Of a stretch of DNA of 64,000 nt, positions 1 to 9,271 are shown piece by piece. The stretch covers positions 24,952 to 88,951 of the forward strand of contig NZ_FWFX01000016.1 of assembly GCF_900172335.1 (NCBI RefSeq), in the 5' to 3' direction. Position 1 is the stretch's first letter. The number at the start of each line of letters is the position of its first letter. A program made the position numbers and the translations under genes. This DNA is from Roseovarius albus (GTDB taxonomy: Bacteria > Pseudomonadota > Alphaproteobacteria > Rhodobacterales > Rhodobacteraceae). The notes beneath the pieces are model-generated. The model saw only the letters and a program-made list of their open reading frames with translations, ran no database searches and had not been told where the DNA came from.

Positions 1-953
1 GGACTTGGATGATGTGGCCCTCACGCCCTGAGGTCTGGGACCGCATGGAAGAAACCTGCCTTAACTACGCAGCAGTGGCACACGCGATCCGCAGATTTGA
101 ACCTCTGACAATGCTCGTGCGTAGCGAAGATGTTAAAACAGCCCGCAACTTTCTGGGCAGCGATATTGATCTGTTGGAACATCCAATTGATGATAGCTGG
201 GCGCGGGATGCTGGCCCATGCTTTCTTGTGAATGATCAGGGAGATCGTGCTGGTGTTTCGTTTGAATTTAACGCCTGGGGCGAAAAATATCAGCCCTACG
301 GAGGCGATAATGCTGTCTCTGCAGCGATCTGCAGTGCCGCAGATGTACGTGAATTCACCTCGCGGTTGGTGGCTGAAGGTGGCGGCGTCAGCGTCGATGG
401 CGAAGGCACCATTCTTAGCACTATAAGCTGCTTTCCGAACGCGAACCGAAACCCTGACTGGAGCCTTGACGCGATTGAAGCTGAGCTGAAGGAAATGCTT
501 GGCGGGGATAAAGTCATTTGGCTGCCGGGAAACCATCTGGAAACGGAAACCGACGGCCATATAGATGGTACGGCCGTATTCCTTGCGCCGGGGGTTGTGC
601 TGGTCGAAGGCGAAGGTCCCGCTGATGGCGAATGGTATGATATCAATAAAGCCAACATCGCGGCACTTGATGGTCAAACTGACGCGAAGGGCCGGGCGCT
701 CGAGATTGTACGAGTTCCTGATGCCTCAGATCATGGCTCGGATCATGAGAAATTTTGCAGCTCATACGTGAACTCTTACATCTGCAATGGCGCGGTCGTG
801 ATGCCGAAATACGATCTGCGCGAGGATGATCTAGTGCGCGAAGTTTATGAAGAGCATTTCCCCGAACGCGAGATTGTTCAGGTCAATATCCCTTCCATCG
901 CAATTGGTGGCGGAGGCATCCATTGCATTACTCAGCAGGAGCCAGCAGCATGA
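1..953 (+). CDS. agmatine deiminase family protein, 5' end cut by the window edge
   Basis: The product hydrolyses a guanidino group, in characterised relatives agmatine to N-carbamoylputrescine and ammonia, in the cytoplasm. The reading frame is already open at base 3 and reads T-W-M-M-W-P-S-R-P, which matches the conserved ERTWMAWPSRP segment near the N terminus of AguA/Porphyromonas-type peptidylarginine deiminases. The ATG at 9 is therefore probably internal and the start lies before the window. Visible family motifs are DDSWARDAGP, EGGG, GHIDG and the C-terminal GGGGIHC, whose Cys is the family nucleophile. The stop overlaps the start of a second family member (ATGA at 950-953), so the two are translationally coupled. 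Family assignment is firm; agmatine as the real substrate is only inferred. Confidence 0.9.
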   Translation, partial: TWMMWPSRPEVWDRMEETCLNYAAVAHAIRRFEPLTMLVRSEDVKTARNFLGSDIDLLEHPIDDSWARDAGPCFLVNDQGDRAGVSFEFNAWGEKYQPYGGDNAVSAAICSAADVREFTSRLVAEGGGVSVDGEGTILSTISCFPNANRNPDWSLDAIEAELKEMLGGDKVIWLPGNHLETETDGHIDGTAVFLAPGVVLVEGEGPADGEWYDINKANIAALDGQTDAKGRALEIVRVPDASDHGSDHEKFCSSYVNSYICNGAVVMPKYDLREDDLVREVYEEHFPEREIVQVNIPSIAIGGGGIHCITQQEPAA

Positions 954-2002
954 CCATTGATATAAAAGCTGAACTGTCTGCCGGCAAAACTCCAGGAGAG
1001 TTGGGGTTTGTCATGCCAGCAGAAACGGCTCGTCACGCCGCTTGCTGGATGGCATGGGTGCACGATGATCACGCTGACACATGGGGGGCAGAACTGCCTC
1101 AGGTTCAAGGTGCTTTTGTTGAAATTGCCACTGCCATATCGCAGTTCGAGCGCGTTCGTGTCGTGGCGCATCCAGAGGTCTTTGATGAGGCGCGCAAGCT
1201 CTTGCCACCCCAAGTAGACGTCATTGCTCTGGCGCAGGATGACTTGTGGTTTCGTGATACGGGGCCTTTGTTTGTGCAGAACGAGGCTGGGCAAACCATC
1301 GGCTCCAACCTGATTTTCAACAACTGGGGGGACAAGTTTCCGATTGAACCCGGTGACCGAGATATTGGTGCTAATCTGATCAATCATCTGGACCTGCCGT
1401 TGTTTCAGTCCCCACTGTGCGGCGAGGGCGGCGGGCTGATCAGTGACGGCCGAGGCACGGTGATCACGACTGAGACTTGCTTTTTAAACCCAAATCGAAA
1501 CGCTGGCATGACCAAGGCAGATGTCGAACGCGAATTGTTCCACGCTATTGGTGCGCGCAAGGTCATTTGGCTGCCCGGCGATACTGAGGAATGGATCACG
1601 GATGGTCATATTGATGGCGTGTTGACCTTTGTCAAACCGGGCCATGTCATCTTTGAAGACAATCCTGATGACAACCACCCGCATCAGAAAGTGTGTCGTG
1701 AGAACCTGAAAGCATTGAAGGGACAAACAGATGCTGACGGTAATGAAATCGAGATCACCTTGATGAATGAGGCCTATCTCTATGACGACGGCAGCGATGC
1801 CTCAGCGACGTCTTATGTGAACTGCTACATCGCAAATGGTGGGATTGTTTTGCCAAAATTCGGGACGCCCGAAACTGATGAGGCCGCCGTCGACGTTTTC
1901 CGACAGGTCTTTCCTGAGAGAAAAATCGTGCAAGTGGATATTCGCAACGTTTGTTGGAACGGTGGTGGGATTCACTGCATGACTCAGCAGCAACCCGCCT
2001 GA
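950..2002 (+). CDS. second agmatine deiminase family protein
   Basis: This 350-residue protein is a divergent paralogue of the preceding gene and should also attack a guanidino group. Shared landmarks are CWMAWVHDD near the N terminus (the WMAWP position), DLWFRDTGP, EGGGLISDGRGT, GHIDGVLTF and the C-terminal WNGGGIHC with the presumed catalytic Cys. I start it at the ATG in the ATGA overlap with the upstream stop. An in-frame ATG at 923 would add nine residues that only re-read the end of gene one. Two tandem non-identical copies suggest two related substrates, or a hetero-oligomer; neither can be decided from sequence. Free arginine derivatives, agmatine or other alkylguanidines are all possible substrates. 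Confidence 0.88.
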   Translation: MTIDIKAELSAGKTPGELGFVMPAETARHAACWMAWVHDDHADTWGAELPQVQGAFVEIATAISQFERVRVVAHPEVFDEARKLLPPQVDVIALAQDDLWFRDTGPLFVQNEAGQTIGSNLIFNNWGDKFPIEPGDRDIGANLINHLDLPLFQSPLCGEGGGLISDGRGTVITTETCFLNPNRNAGMTKADVERELFHAIGARKVIWLPGDTEEWITDGHIDGVLTFVKPGHVIFEDNPDDNHPHQKVCRENLKALKGQTDADGNEIEITLMNEAYLYDDGSDASATSYVNCYIANGGIVLPKFGTPETDEAAVDVFRQVFPERKIVQVDIRNVCWNGGGIHCMTQQQPA

Positions 2003-2019
2003 AATCTGGAAAGGAGCGC

Positions 2020-2937
2020 ATGATGTCACCCTACGCAACACTAAATAAATTCCACTTACGAATTGCAGAAACTAACATTCATTCTCCGGGTCCGGAAAGC
2101 TTAACCTATTGTCTTGATGCCCTCTCAGAGGTTGTCACCTTAGTGGGTCAAGATGGCTTCCTTTCTGCTCTTGCAAGGTTGTGCGAAGCGGCATCCGGCT
2201 ACGACAGTACATTCATCACCGCATATTTTGATAGTCATTCTCCTGTGGAGCTTTTCGACAATCTGGATGATGAATTTAGTGATGCAACCATCGGGCCTTA
2301 CCTAGATTTTGCCTATCTGCTTGACCCTTTCTACAACTTGATCCGAAACGGTCGACACGACGGTGTCGTCACTCTGAAAGACTGCGCGCCAGATGACTTT
2401 TTAACGTCAGAATATTATGAGACTTTCTATGTCGGGACAGGACTTTTTGATGAAGCCAACGTCATCGTGCCTTTTGGCGAAGGGACTTTTCTATCTTTGT
2501 CTTTAGGTAGTCGCGACGAAGGATTTATGCTTTCGGATGCGGCCAGAGAAATGTTGACGGCACTTTTCCCTTGCATTTCAGCGCTTTGCAAGCGCCATTG
2601 GCCCAAATTCAATCCTGAAAGCATTCAAGGCCAGGGCCGAATAGGTTTACACCTCGAAAAATCGTTTGAACGCTTCTCTACCTCTGTACTAAGCCAACGC
2701 GAAGCAGAAATTGTCCGATTGATCCTGAAAGGCCATTCCTCCAAATCAATCGCACGGGAGCTAGGAAACAGCCCGGAAACTGTCAAAGTGCACCGCAAGC
2801 GGATTCATAATAAGCTGGGCATCGCTTCTCAGGGTGAATTGTTTTCACTCTTCCTCGACGCGCTATCGCAAACGCCATCAAATGCAACAGAAGATCCGCT
2901 CACTTACCTTGATCGACAAGTGAGCGAATACGACTAA
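2020..2937 (+). CDS. LuxR-type helix-turn-helix transcriptional regulator
   Basis: A 305-residue regulator. The last 60 or so residues form a LuxR/GerE helix-turn-helix: LSQREAEIVRLILKGHSSK, then IARELGNSPETVKVHRKRI and HNKLG. The first 230 residues show no domain I can name and carry no response-regulator receiver signature. The start is taken at ATG 2020 (or the adjacent ATG at 2023), just behind GGAAAGGAG at 2008-2015; a longer frame from 1951 would re-read the upstream gene. It lies 17 bp behind the deiminase pair on the same strand and probably controls it. The signal it senses is unknown. Confidence 0.85.
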   Translation: MMSPYATLNKFHLRIAETNIHSPGPESLTYCLDALSEVVTLVGQDGFLSALARLCEAASGYDSTFITAYFDSHSPVELFDNLDDEFSDATIGPYLDFAYLLDPFYNLIRNGRHDGVVTLKDCAPDDFLTSEYYETFYVGTGLFDEANVIVPFGEGTFLSLSLGSRDEGFMLSDAAREMLTALFPCISALCKRHWPKFNPESIQGQGRIGLHLEKSFERFSTSVLSQREAEIVRLILKGHSSKSIARELGNSPETVKVHRKRIHNKLGIASQGELFSLFLDALSQTPSNATEDPLTYLDRQVSEYD

Positions 2938-2940
2938 GCG

Positions 2941-4617
2941 TCATTTGGAGAAAAGCCCGGTTTCGTCAAAGACTGCCTGGCCCTGCAAGAGCGTCGCCTC
3001 AATCTGGACATCCGCAATCTGATCTACGGGAATGTCCAGTATGTTTTCGCTGATGATCACCAAGTCTGCGAATTTTCCGACTTCAATTGATCCTGTCCGA
3101 TCATCATGCTGAAGAAGATAGGCCGGGTTGATTGTCATCGCTTCAATTGCAGTCGCCACATCTGGGAAACCGTTATGTTTTCGGCCAACCGCAGCCGCGA
3201 TTTTGATCATTGGGTTCAGTTCATCAGCATCCCAATCACTGCTAAGTGTTACAGTCGCACCTGCGTTGATCAGATCTCCAGCTGCAAGCAAGTGTGACGC
3301 ACGTTGTCCGAGGAATTGCTCCATAAAGCCGACGTAGTTGACATCAAGTGCACTGGGAGCGAGCTGAATGTCTGCCACAGCATTCAATTCCGCGAACCGT
3401 GGATAATCCGAGGGATCGATAAGATAAAGGTGCGTCAGTCGATGCGGACCAGCTGTCGGGTCAGCCTCTTCAATCGCATCAAGTGCAAGCCGTGCTCCAT
3501 AGTCGCCGGTAACGTGAAAGTGCAACTGGAATCCTGCGGCGCTTAATTCTCGTGCTGCCCGCTTTAGCGCCTCTTCTGGGAAATATAGATAGCCGTATTC
3601 TTCATCTGGTTCTAAACCCAAACCCGGCTCATAGGGGGACAACAAGGCGCCGGTTGCCTGACTTAGAATGCCATCCACATAGATCTTAGCCTGATTGAAC
3701 CGCACAAGCCGGTCAGGATCATTGTGATAGAGCGTTCGCAACTCAGCTAGCTGTTCCTCTAGCGGTCTGTCGGGGTAGATGTAAAAAGCGTTCGATGCCC
3801 GGACTGTGAGTGCTTCTTCCTCTTCCGCCCAGTCCCAAACTTTGTGATGCCCCTGCGGCCAATACCCACCCGCATCGCTGACACTCGTGATGCCATTTGC
3901 GTTCAGCTCTGCAGTTGCGGACAGAAGACTATCATACGCAAAGTTGAGATTTTCTTCGGTTGGTGGAAAGGCGAGAGTACGCAGATTGTTTGGCGCGTTT
4001 TCCAAAACAACACCATTGGGTGTTCCCGCTTGATTGCGCAAAATAATATTTCCGTTGGGCGCGTCGGGCGCCGTGTCATAACCGGCAGCCTGCAGCGCTT
4101 TCGAGTTGGCCCAAGCCCCATGCCCAATATCGTCCAGGATAAGAACTGGCCGGTCTGGCACAACCTCGTCTAGTACCTCAACCGGATTTGGATGCAGGTC
4201 CAACAGGGCTGTCATGTTGACACCTGCGGCCAGAACCCAATCACCGGTTTCGCTATCTTCGGCGCAATCCATGACACTCTGACGGTATCCGTTCAGATCA
4301 TCAAACGGTTCAAACAAACACAAGACCGCGTTCACCCCGGCTTCGACCGCGTGCAGGTGAACGTCCTGAAATCCGGGCAGCACCATACGCCCCCCCAAAT
4401 CCACGATTTTTGCATCAGTACCCACAGTCGCGAAAACACTGCTTTGCGTACCAACTGCGGTGATGATGCCATTCTCATCAATCGCGATCGCCTCGACCCA
4501 GCTACGGTTTTCATCCACGGTATAGATTTCGCCGCCCGTAAGAACTAATGCCTGTCCTAATACCGTTTGTGGGGAAATACTCAGCAACAATAAGGCCAAC
4601 GTGTTGAATATTCTCAT
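2941..4617 (-). CDS. exported YtcJ-like amidohydrolase
   Basis: A metal-dependent amidohydrolase of the Amidohydro_3/YtcJ group, 558 residues, likely acting in the periplasm on a cyclic amide, imide or similar C-N bond. The N terminus MRIFNTLALLLLSISPQTVLG is a typical signal peptide ending near residue 21. The mature protein opens with LTGGEIYTV and the GxxQDVHLHAVEAG metal-binding HxH region, and later has LHFHVTGD, HLYLI and TLSSDWDADELNP; it ends with the EVGKFADLVI segment typical of the family. The ATG at 4617 is preferred because GGAG sits six bases upstream; a GTG at 4629 is possible. It converges with the LuxR gene, whose stop is four bases away. Substrate unknown. Confidence 0.85.
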   Translation of the reverse strand: MRIFNTLALLLLSISPQTVLGQALVLTGGEIYTVDENRSWVEAIAIDENGIITAVGTQSSVFATVGTDAKIVDLGGRMVLPGFQDVHLHAVEAGVNAVLCLFEPFDDLNGYRQSVMDCAEDSETGDWVLAAGVNMTALLDLHPNPVEVLDEVVPDRPVLILDDIGHGAWANSKALQAAGYDTAPDAPNGNIILRNQAGTPNGVVLENAPNNLRTLAFPPTEENLNFAYDSLLSATAELNANGITSVSDAGGYWPQGHHKVWDWAEEEEALTVRASNAFYIYPDRPLEEQLAELRTLYHNDPDRLVRFNQAKIYVDGILSQATGALLSPYEPGLGLEPDEEYGYLYFPEEALKRAARELSAAGFQLHFHVTGDYGARLALDAIEEADPTAGPHRLTHLYLIDPSDYPRFAELNAVADIQLAPSALDVNYVGFMEQFLGQRASHLLAAGDLINAGATVTLSSDWDADELNPMIKIAAAVGRKHNGFPDVATAIEAMTINPAYLLQHDDRTGSIEVGKFADLVIISENILDIPVDQIADVQIEATLLQGQAVFDETGLFSK

Positions 4618-4783
4618 GTTCATCTCCACTCGATTACCATAGTGCGTTCATCCAAGAGCCCAGATACCTTGAATGAGGTCGGCAATCCTGATCGGAACCT
4701 CCGAAACCAGATAGCTACAAGCCTTTTAGATTCGCAGCAGCTAAAGATCAGTTTATGTGTTGGTGCTATTTTTCCCAAAAGTC

Positions 4784-6058
4784 TCATACTCGCTCGCCGG
4801 CATTTGCATCTTGAGCAGCACTAACAATTTTACCCGCAAATTGAAGAGCAGTATCTAGGAGTACATTTGCGCCGGCTTCCACGTGTTCAGGAGATGCGTA
4901 CTCTCGTTCGTTGTGACTAATTCCATCTTTGCAGGGGATAAACACCATTGTTGTTGGGGCAATCCGCGCAAGATTAAATGCATCATGACCTGCACCTGAC
5001 ACAATTTCCATCGCCGCATAGTCGCGCTTCAAAGCCGCGCCACGAACCGCATCAACCATATCTTTGTCAAATTGAACGACAGCAGAATGCCAGATGCAGT
5101 TCGCTTCGATCTTCAAGTGTTTGTTTGCCTTTGCAATAGTTTGAATTCCTTCTAGAAATCTCTGTTGCATGTTCTCGAGCACAGATTCATCAGGGCTTCG
5201 CAAATCCACAGATACTTGAATTTGGCCTGGCACAACGTTGATCGAGCTAGGAAAGGTATCGATTTCGCCGATAGTTGCGCGCGAAGCCATATCCACTTCA
5301 GCAATCTGAAAGACTAAGTCAATGATCCGGGCAAGAGCTGGAACCGGGTCCTTACGAGATGCCATCGGGACTGGCCCAGCGTGTGTTTCTTCGCCTTGCA
5401 AAGTGACGTTGAACCAGCGAATGGCCTGGCCACCTGTTACAATACCGATTGTCTTCTCTTCGGCCTCAAGGACCGGACCCTGCTCAATATGAAGTTCGAT
5501 ATAGCGGCCGATTCGATGATTGCCGGGAGGCAAACCTTTGTCATACCCATGAGCAATCAATTCATCTGAGACTGAAACCCCGTTAGAGTCTTTCGTTGCA
5601 AGGGTTTCTGGAAGTGAAAGTGTTCCTGTAAACACCCCAGAACCCATCATTGCAGGTTGAAACCTAGTGCCTTCTTCATTTGTCCAAACCGCAACATCTA
5701 TATGTTTGCGAGTGCTAATTTTGTGGTCATCAAGGGTTTCAAGAACTTCCAAGCCAGCCAAAACGCCGAGCATACCATCAAACCGACCCCCATTCGGCTG
5801 CGTATCAAGATGTGAACCCAACACCACAGGTAATGCGCTGACTTCTGTACCCGAACGGCGAACAAAGAGATTACCTATCTTGTCGTAGAATGTTTGATAC
5901 CCTCTGTTCTTGCACCATGCGAGAAAGAGCTCTCGGCCATCTATGTCATCTTGTGACATTGCCAAACGACGGCTGCCGTTTCTAGGGATCTCTCCGATTT
6001 CAGCCATATCCATAATACGTGACCAGAGACGTTCAGAATTGATTGATTGATCTGTCAT
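4784..6058 (-). CDS. M20-family N-carbamoyl-L-amino-acid hydrolase / allantoate amidohydrolase-like
   Basis: A cytoplasmic zinc or manganese hydrolase of the M20 hydantoinase/carbamoylase family, 424 residues, that would release carbamate from an N-carbamoyl amino acid, ureidopropionate or allantoate. Family marks in order are GSHLDTQPNGGRFDGMLG (metal His and Asp), WTNEEGTRFQPAMMGS (bridging Glu pair), LHIEQGP, the dimerisation lid GGQAIRW, HAGPVPM, SGAGHDAF and IPCKDGISHNEREY near the C terminus. ATG 6058 is chosen for its AGGAAAG ribosome site; a longer start at 6085 is unlikely. A carbamoylase close to two guanidine deiminases fits, because deiminases release carbamoyl (ureido) products. 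Exact substrate not predictable. Confidence 0.88.
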   Translation of the reverse strand: MTDQSINSERLWSRIMDMAEIGEIPRNGSRRLAMSQDDIDGRELFLAWCKNRGYQTFYDKIGNLFVRRSGTEVSALPVVLGSHLDTQPNGGRFDGMLGVLAGLEVLETLDDHKISTRKHIDVAVWTNEEGTRFQPAMMGSGVFTGTLSLPETLATKDSNGVSVSDELIAHGYDKGLPPGNHRIGRYIELHIEQGPVLEAEEKTIGIVTGGQAIRWFNVTLQGEETHAGPVPMASRKDPVPALARIIDLVFQIAEVDMASRATIGEIDTFPSSINVVPGQIQVSVDLRSPDESVLENMQQRFLEGIQTIAKANKHLKIEANCIWHSAVVQFDKDMVDAVRGAALKRDYAAMEIVSGAGHDAFNLARIAPTTMVFIPCKDGISHNEREYASPEHVEAGANVLLDTALQFAGKIVSAAQDANAGERV

Positions 6059-6081
6059 AAATCTTTCCTTTTCTAGAATGA

Positions 6082-6399
6082 TCATGCGTGAGGGTAGAGA
6101 CGTCTCGGAGGACGGTGAACTGCGATGCGATCACCTGTTAGAATGCTGCCTTCCTTATCCACCCAGGCAACCAAGCCACGTCGAATTGTTTTGGCCTTTA
6201 CAAAGCGCTTCCCGCAACCGGGATGTATCTGATCAATTTCATCACCGGGATATCGGCAAGGTCGGTCTTCCTTAATGCGCGAGAACGCCATCGTTGCCTT
6301 TTCAATCGGTTTTGATTTCAGACTCTCGTCGTCGTGATCTCCATTGGCCAGCAGGACCTCAACACGTCCTTCGATCTTGGTTGGGCCCAGAATGATCAT
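6082..6399 (-). pseudogene. MOSC-domain protein remnant with an internal deletion
   Basis: A 105-residue frame whose second half matches the C-terminal part of YiiM-like MOSC proteins: CRYPGDEIDQIHPGCGKRF, FVKAKTIRRGLVAWVDKEG, then GDRIAVHRPPRR. The N-terminal 25 residues (LGPTKIEGRVEVLLAN) look like the usual start of the same family, so the middle, including the normally conserved Cys region that binds the molybdenum cofactor sulfur, seems to have been lost in frame. Family members run about 200 residues. AGAGGA precedes the ATG. It lies between the M20 hydrolase and an NADH dehydrogenase on the same strand. The MOSC match is by memory of the family; function of the short form is doubtful. 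Confidence 0.55.
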
Positions 6400-6438
6400 C
6401 GCTCAGAGTCCTCTTTGAAAAATTTGACCCCTTGCATA

Positions 6439-7740
6439 TCAATGAAGTTTCAGTCGGGGGTGAACGCGCTCTCGGAGCCATTCGCTTAGAATAAGCAAAG
6501 AACCCCGAAGCGCACCGTGCAGGATGAACTGATGCCGACGATACAAAAGTTTGTAAGCTCTTCGAGCAAACCAACCGTCTACATTATGAGATCCAAGTAA
6601 ATTCCCCATCATCATACCTATTGTCGAATGCGAACCAAAATTCACTAAAGACCCGTGGTCTTTAAATCGAAACACACCAGCAGGTGCCTTAGTTACTAGA
6701 AGTCGACTTAATTCGTTGGCGAGATGTTCAGCTTGTTGCGACGCTACCTGCGCCTTTGGGGGCAATGGCCGGCCTGATTTGGGATCGAGCAAACGAGCAC
6801 AATCGCCAAGGGCCCACATCGTCTCATCACCCTGTAGCTGCAACGTGTCTTGAATGGCTAGAAAGCCGGATTCCAAATAAAAGTCGGGCACAAGCTCTTT
6901 CAATACGCTTGGTGCTCCGATACCCGCCACCCATGCCGTAATGTCTGAGGTAATAACTGTATCATCCTCAGTTTTCACATCGCCACTGGGCAAAACTTCA
7001 TGAACTTTGCACGAAGTGCGAACGTCGACACCCAGTTCTTGCAGTCGCTCGAGCGCTTTTGTCGATAGGGTCTCATCTAGCTGCGGCAAAATGCGGGGCG
7101 CTGCCTCAATTAGCGTAATCGAAACGCTTTTGCTGGCATCAAAAGCGTCAAAACCGTACCGAGTCAGATGACCAATCGAATGTGTTAACTCCGCGGCCAG
7201 CTCAACACCCGTAGCTCCCCCTCCGATTATACTAATTCTTAGCTGTTCCGATTTTTCTACCTTCTTTGTATCCAAACGCAGACAGTGCTCGAAAAACGCA
7301 TCTTGATACCGGCTGGCTTGTTCTAGCGTATCCAGAAAAAAGCAATTTTCTGTGATACCGGGAATGCCAAATGTTTTGGGTTCACTACCTATCGCAAAAA
7401 CAAGATGGTCGTATGGCAAAGTGCGTTTAGGTATGCTTTCTCCAGTTGATCCCAAGCGTCCGGAAATCGCTATAGTTTTAGCCTCTCGGTCAATGTGCAA
7501 CACTTCGCCAGTGCGAAATCGAAACCCGTGCATGTCAGCAAGAGAAAGATAACTCAATTGATCTCCGGAAATTCCTCGTGTGCCCGCTGCCACTTCATGA
7601 AAAAGCGGTTTCCACACATGATTCATTTTCCGATCAACAAGTGTCACGCGGTCTTTAGAGCTGCGTCGCAGCTTCTTTGATAGCCGGATAGCTAATTCTA
7701 AGCCTCCGGCACCACCACCTATGATAACAATTTCAGCCAT
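6439..7740 (-). CDS. ndh: type II NADH dehydrogenase (FAD-dependent pyridine nucleotide-disulfide oxidoreductase family)
   Basis: A 433-residue monotopic flavoprotein expected to oxidise NADH and pass electrons to quinone on the inner face of the membrane without pumping protons. It has two dinucleotide-binding folds: IVIIGGGAGGLELA at residues 4-17 for FAD and ISIIGGGATGVELAAEL near residue 168 for NADH. YDHLVFAIGSEP, TAWVAGIGAP and MWALGDCARL (the FAD-ribityl GD motif) are also present. The C-terminal 60 residues are basic and amphipathic, as expected for membrane docking. Family lengths are about 400-440. No strong ribosome site precedes the ATG. Gene symbol follows the family. Confidence 0.85.
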   Translation of the reverse strand: MAEIVIIGGGAGGLELAIRLSKKLRRSSKDRVTLVDRKMNHVWKPLFHEVAAGTRGISGDQLSYLSLADMHGFRFRTGEVLHIDREAKTIAISGRLGSTGESIPKRTLPYDHLVFAIGSEPKTFGIPGITENCFFLDTLEQASRYQDAFFEHCLRLDTKKVEKSEQLRISIIGGGATGVELAAELTHSIGHLTRYGFDAFDASKSVSITLIEAAPRILPQLDETLSTKALERLQELGVDVRTSCKVHEVLPSGDVKTEDDTVITSDITAWVAGIGAPSVLKELVPDFYLESGFLAIQDTLQLQGDETMWALGDCARLLDPKSGRPLPPKAQVASQQAEHLANELSRLLVTKAPAGVFRFKDHGSLVNFGSHSTIGMMMGNLLGSHNVDGWFARRAYKLLYRRHQFILHGALRGSLLILSEWLRERVHPRLKLH

Positions 7741-8494
7741 CCAGCGTCATCCAAACTGATTTTGTTTGTGTGTTCTTCAGCAACGCCTCTTGCGATTTCC
7801 CATCAGCCAACAGCTGTGTATCCGGTTGCAAATTAACCGCAAAGTTTTGCCATTCTTTTACAGAAGCAATTTTAAGCATTTTCCATTACTCTACTTGCTA
7901 TGAGTGAGCATTAATTTCTCCTGAAATAGCTTTGGATGTGAGTCCCACCTATGGGGGACTAGGGGAGCAACTCGTTGTGTTGGCACGGCATCTGTTGCTG
8001 GGGGGCCTAAATTTTCTCAATTGATTGTGACATAACCCTGCCACTCGCGCGGCTTGAAAATCCGAGCATCAGGTTTTTCATTGACCCGAAAATTGGCGTG
8101 ACAACATCCTCTAGACAATTGAAACCCGTTTACGTCGCAGTCTCCTCCTTTTGAAAACCATTAGTGAGCTGAACAAAAGTGCTCCTTCGGTCAGACATCT
8201 TCAAAGTTCGTTGCATAGGCCGTCAGAGATTAAACTGCAGCACTTCGGAGCGCGGAGCTGGCCTCGGAGATTATTCCTTAATGGTGTCGTTCAATGGATA
8301 AACAATTGTCGTTATGCCGACAATGATCTATGGAAACGGATGGATGACCTGTTTGAGCCCAAACTGTCGAATGCTGCGGTTCAAACGAATAGGTGCAAAG
8401 TGCCTAAAGCTGCTGTTTCAACTAGAGCAAATGGTTTCTTGTTGACGTTAGTCTATTTTGGCCATTGATGCTGTGCGGTCCACAAAACGACCAT
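7741..8494. other. intergenic stretch without a convincing gene
   Basis: About 750 bases separate the NADH dehydrogenase promoter side from the end of the alpha/beta hydrolase operon. A reading frame at 8151-8468 (+) has no recognisable domain, a low-complexity feel and no ribosome site, and I do not call it. One short inverted repeat, AGTCCC at 7941-7946 with GGGACT at 7955-7960, may be regulatory. I see no transposase or RNA gene. Confidence 0.5.
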
Positions 8495-9271
8495 TCAAGA
8501 GATGTCACGGTGGTGATCCATCAAAGTTTCAAGCACAGAGGCCTTTTCAGTCCGGCTTAAAAAATCCGACAGTAATGCATTGAAGATATTTGGTTTTTCC
8601 AAATGTACTGCATGGGCGCAACCGGGAACGACAGCAAGTTCGGCCTGAGGGATTGATCTCCAGAGCTGTTCGGTCTGTGCCCATGAATACGTGCGGTCCT
8701 GATCTCCCCAAATGACCATGGTTTTGGCCTTTATAGCAGATAGGCGATCGTCGGCACGCCAATGGCGCATTGCATCCAGTCCTTTGAGTATCGCATCTGG
8801 TGCGCTTTGTGCGGCTATTTCAGCACAATCTGGATAGGCGGCTGCACAATGTTCTTTCAGAAACCATGTGGCAGCGATGCGACGAGCGGTTTCCTCGAAC
8901 CCCTCGGTTTGGGCGCGCCGTTTGCTTTCCTCAATAGTTTCAAACCGTCCTGGCAGGTTGCCGACTGCGCCCGTGGCATAGAGGATCACATGATCGACCC
9001 GGTGTGGTGCGCGGTGAACCATTTCCTGTACGATCATCCCTCCCATCGAATGACCCAACAAGTGGAAACGTTCGATCTCAAGGTAGGACAGTTGATCCAG
9101 GACCCAATCAGCAAACCCGCTGATCGAGTCAATACTGGGCAAATCTGCATTTTGTCCGAAGCCTGGTAGATCAATCGTGATCAGGTTTCGGGTGTCCGAC
9201 AACGCGCACCGTTGTGGTGCCCATTGCGCGCTGCCCCCCATGAAACCATGCACCAAGACAAGTGGTGTCAC
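8495..9271 (-). CDS. alpha/beta hydrolase
   Basis: A 258-residue cytoplasmic serine hydrolase of the alpha/beta fold. The oxyanion strand is LVHGFMGG (residues 6-13), the nucleophile elbow GHSMGG with Ser75, the acid is in VIWGDQDRTY and the His in GCAHAVHLEKP. It reads as a small ester, lactone or C-C bond hydrolase; no lid or signal peptide shows which. The GTG start overlaps the upstream permease stop (GTGA), so it is the last gene of the betaine-type transporter operon. It may process the imported compound or a breakdown product. Confidence 0.82.
   Translation of the reverse strand: MTPLVLVHGFMGGSAQWAPQRCALSDTRNLITIDLPGFGQNADLPSIDSISGFADWVLDQLSYLEIERFHLLGHSMGGMIVQEMVHRAPHRVDHVILYATGAVGNLPGRFETIEESKRRAQTEGFEETARRIAATWFLKEHCAAAYPDCAEIAAQSAPDAILKGLDAMRHWRADDRLSAIKAKTMVIWGDQDRTYSWAQTEQLWRSIPQAELAVVPGCAHAVHLEKPNIFNALLSDFLSRTEKASVLETLMDHHRDIS

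Noticed and set aside
8151..8468. A 105-residue plus-strand gene
   Set aside because: No ribosome site, no domain, odd composition, and no plausible partner genes.
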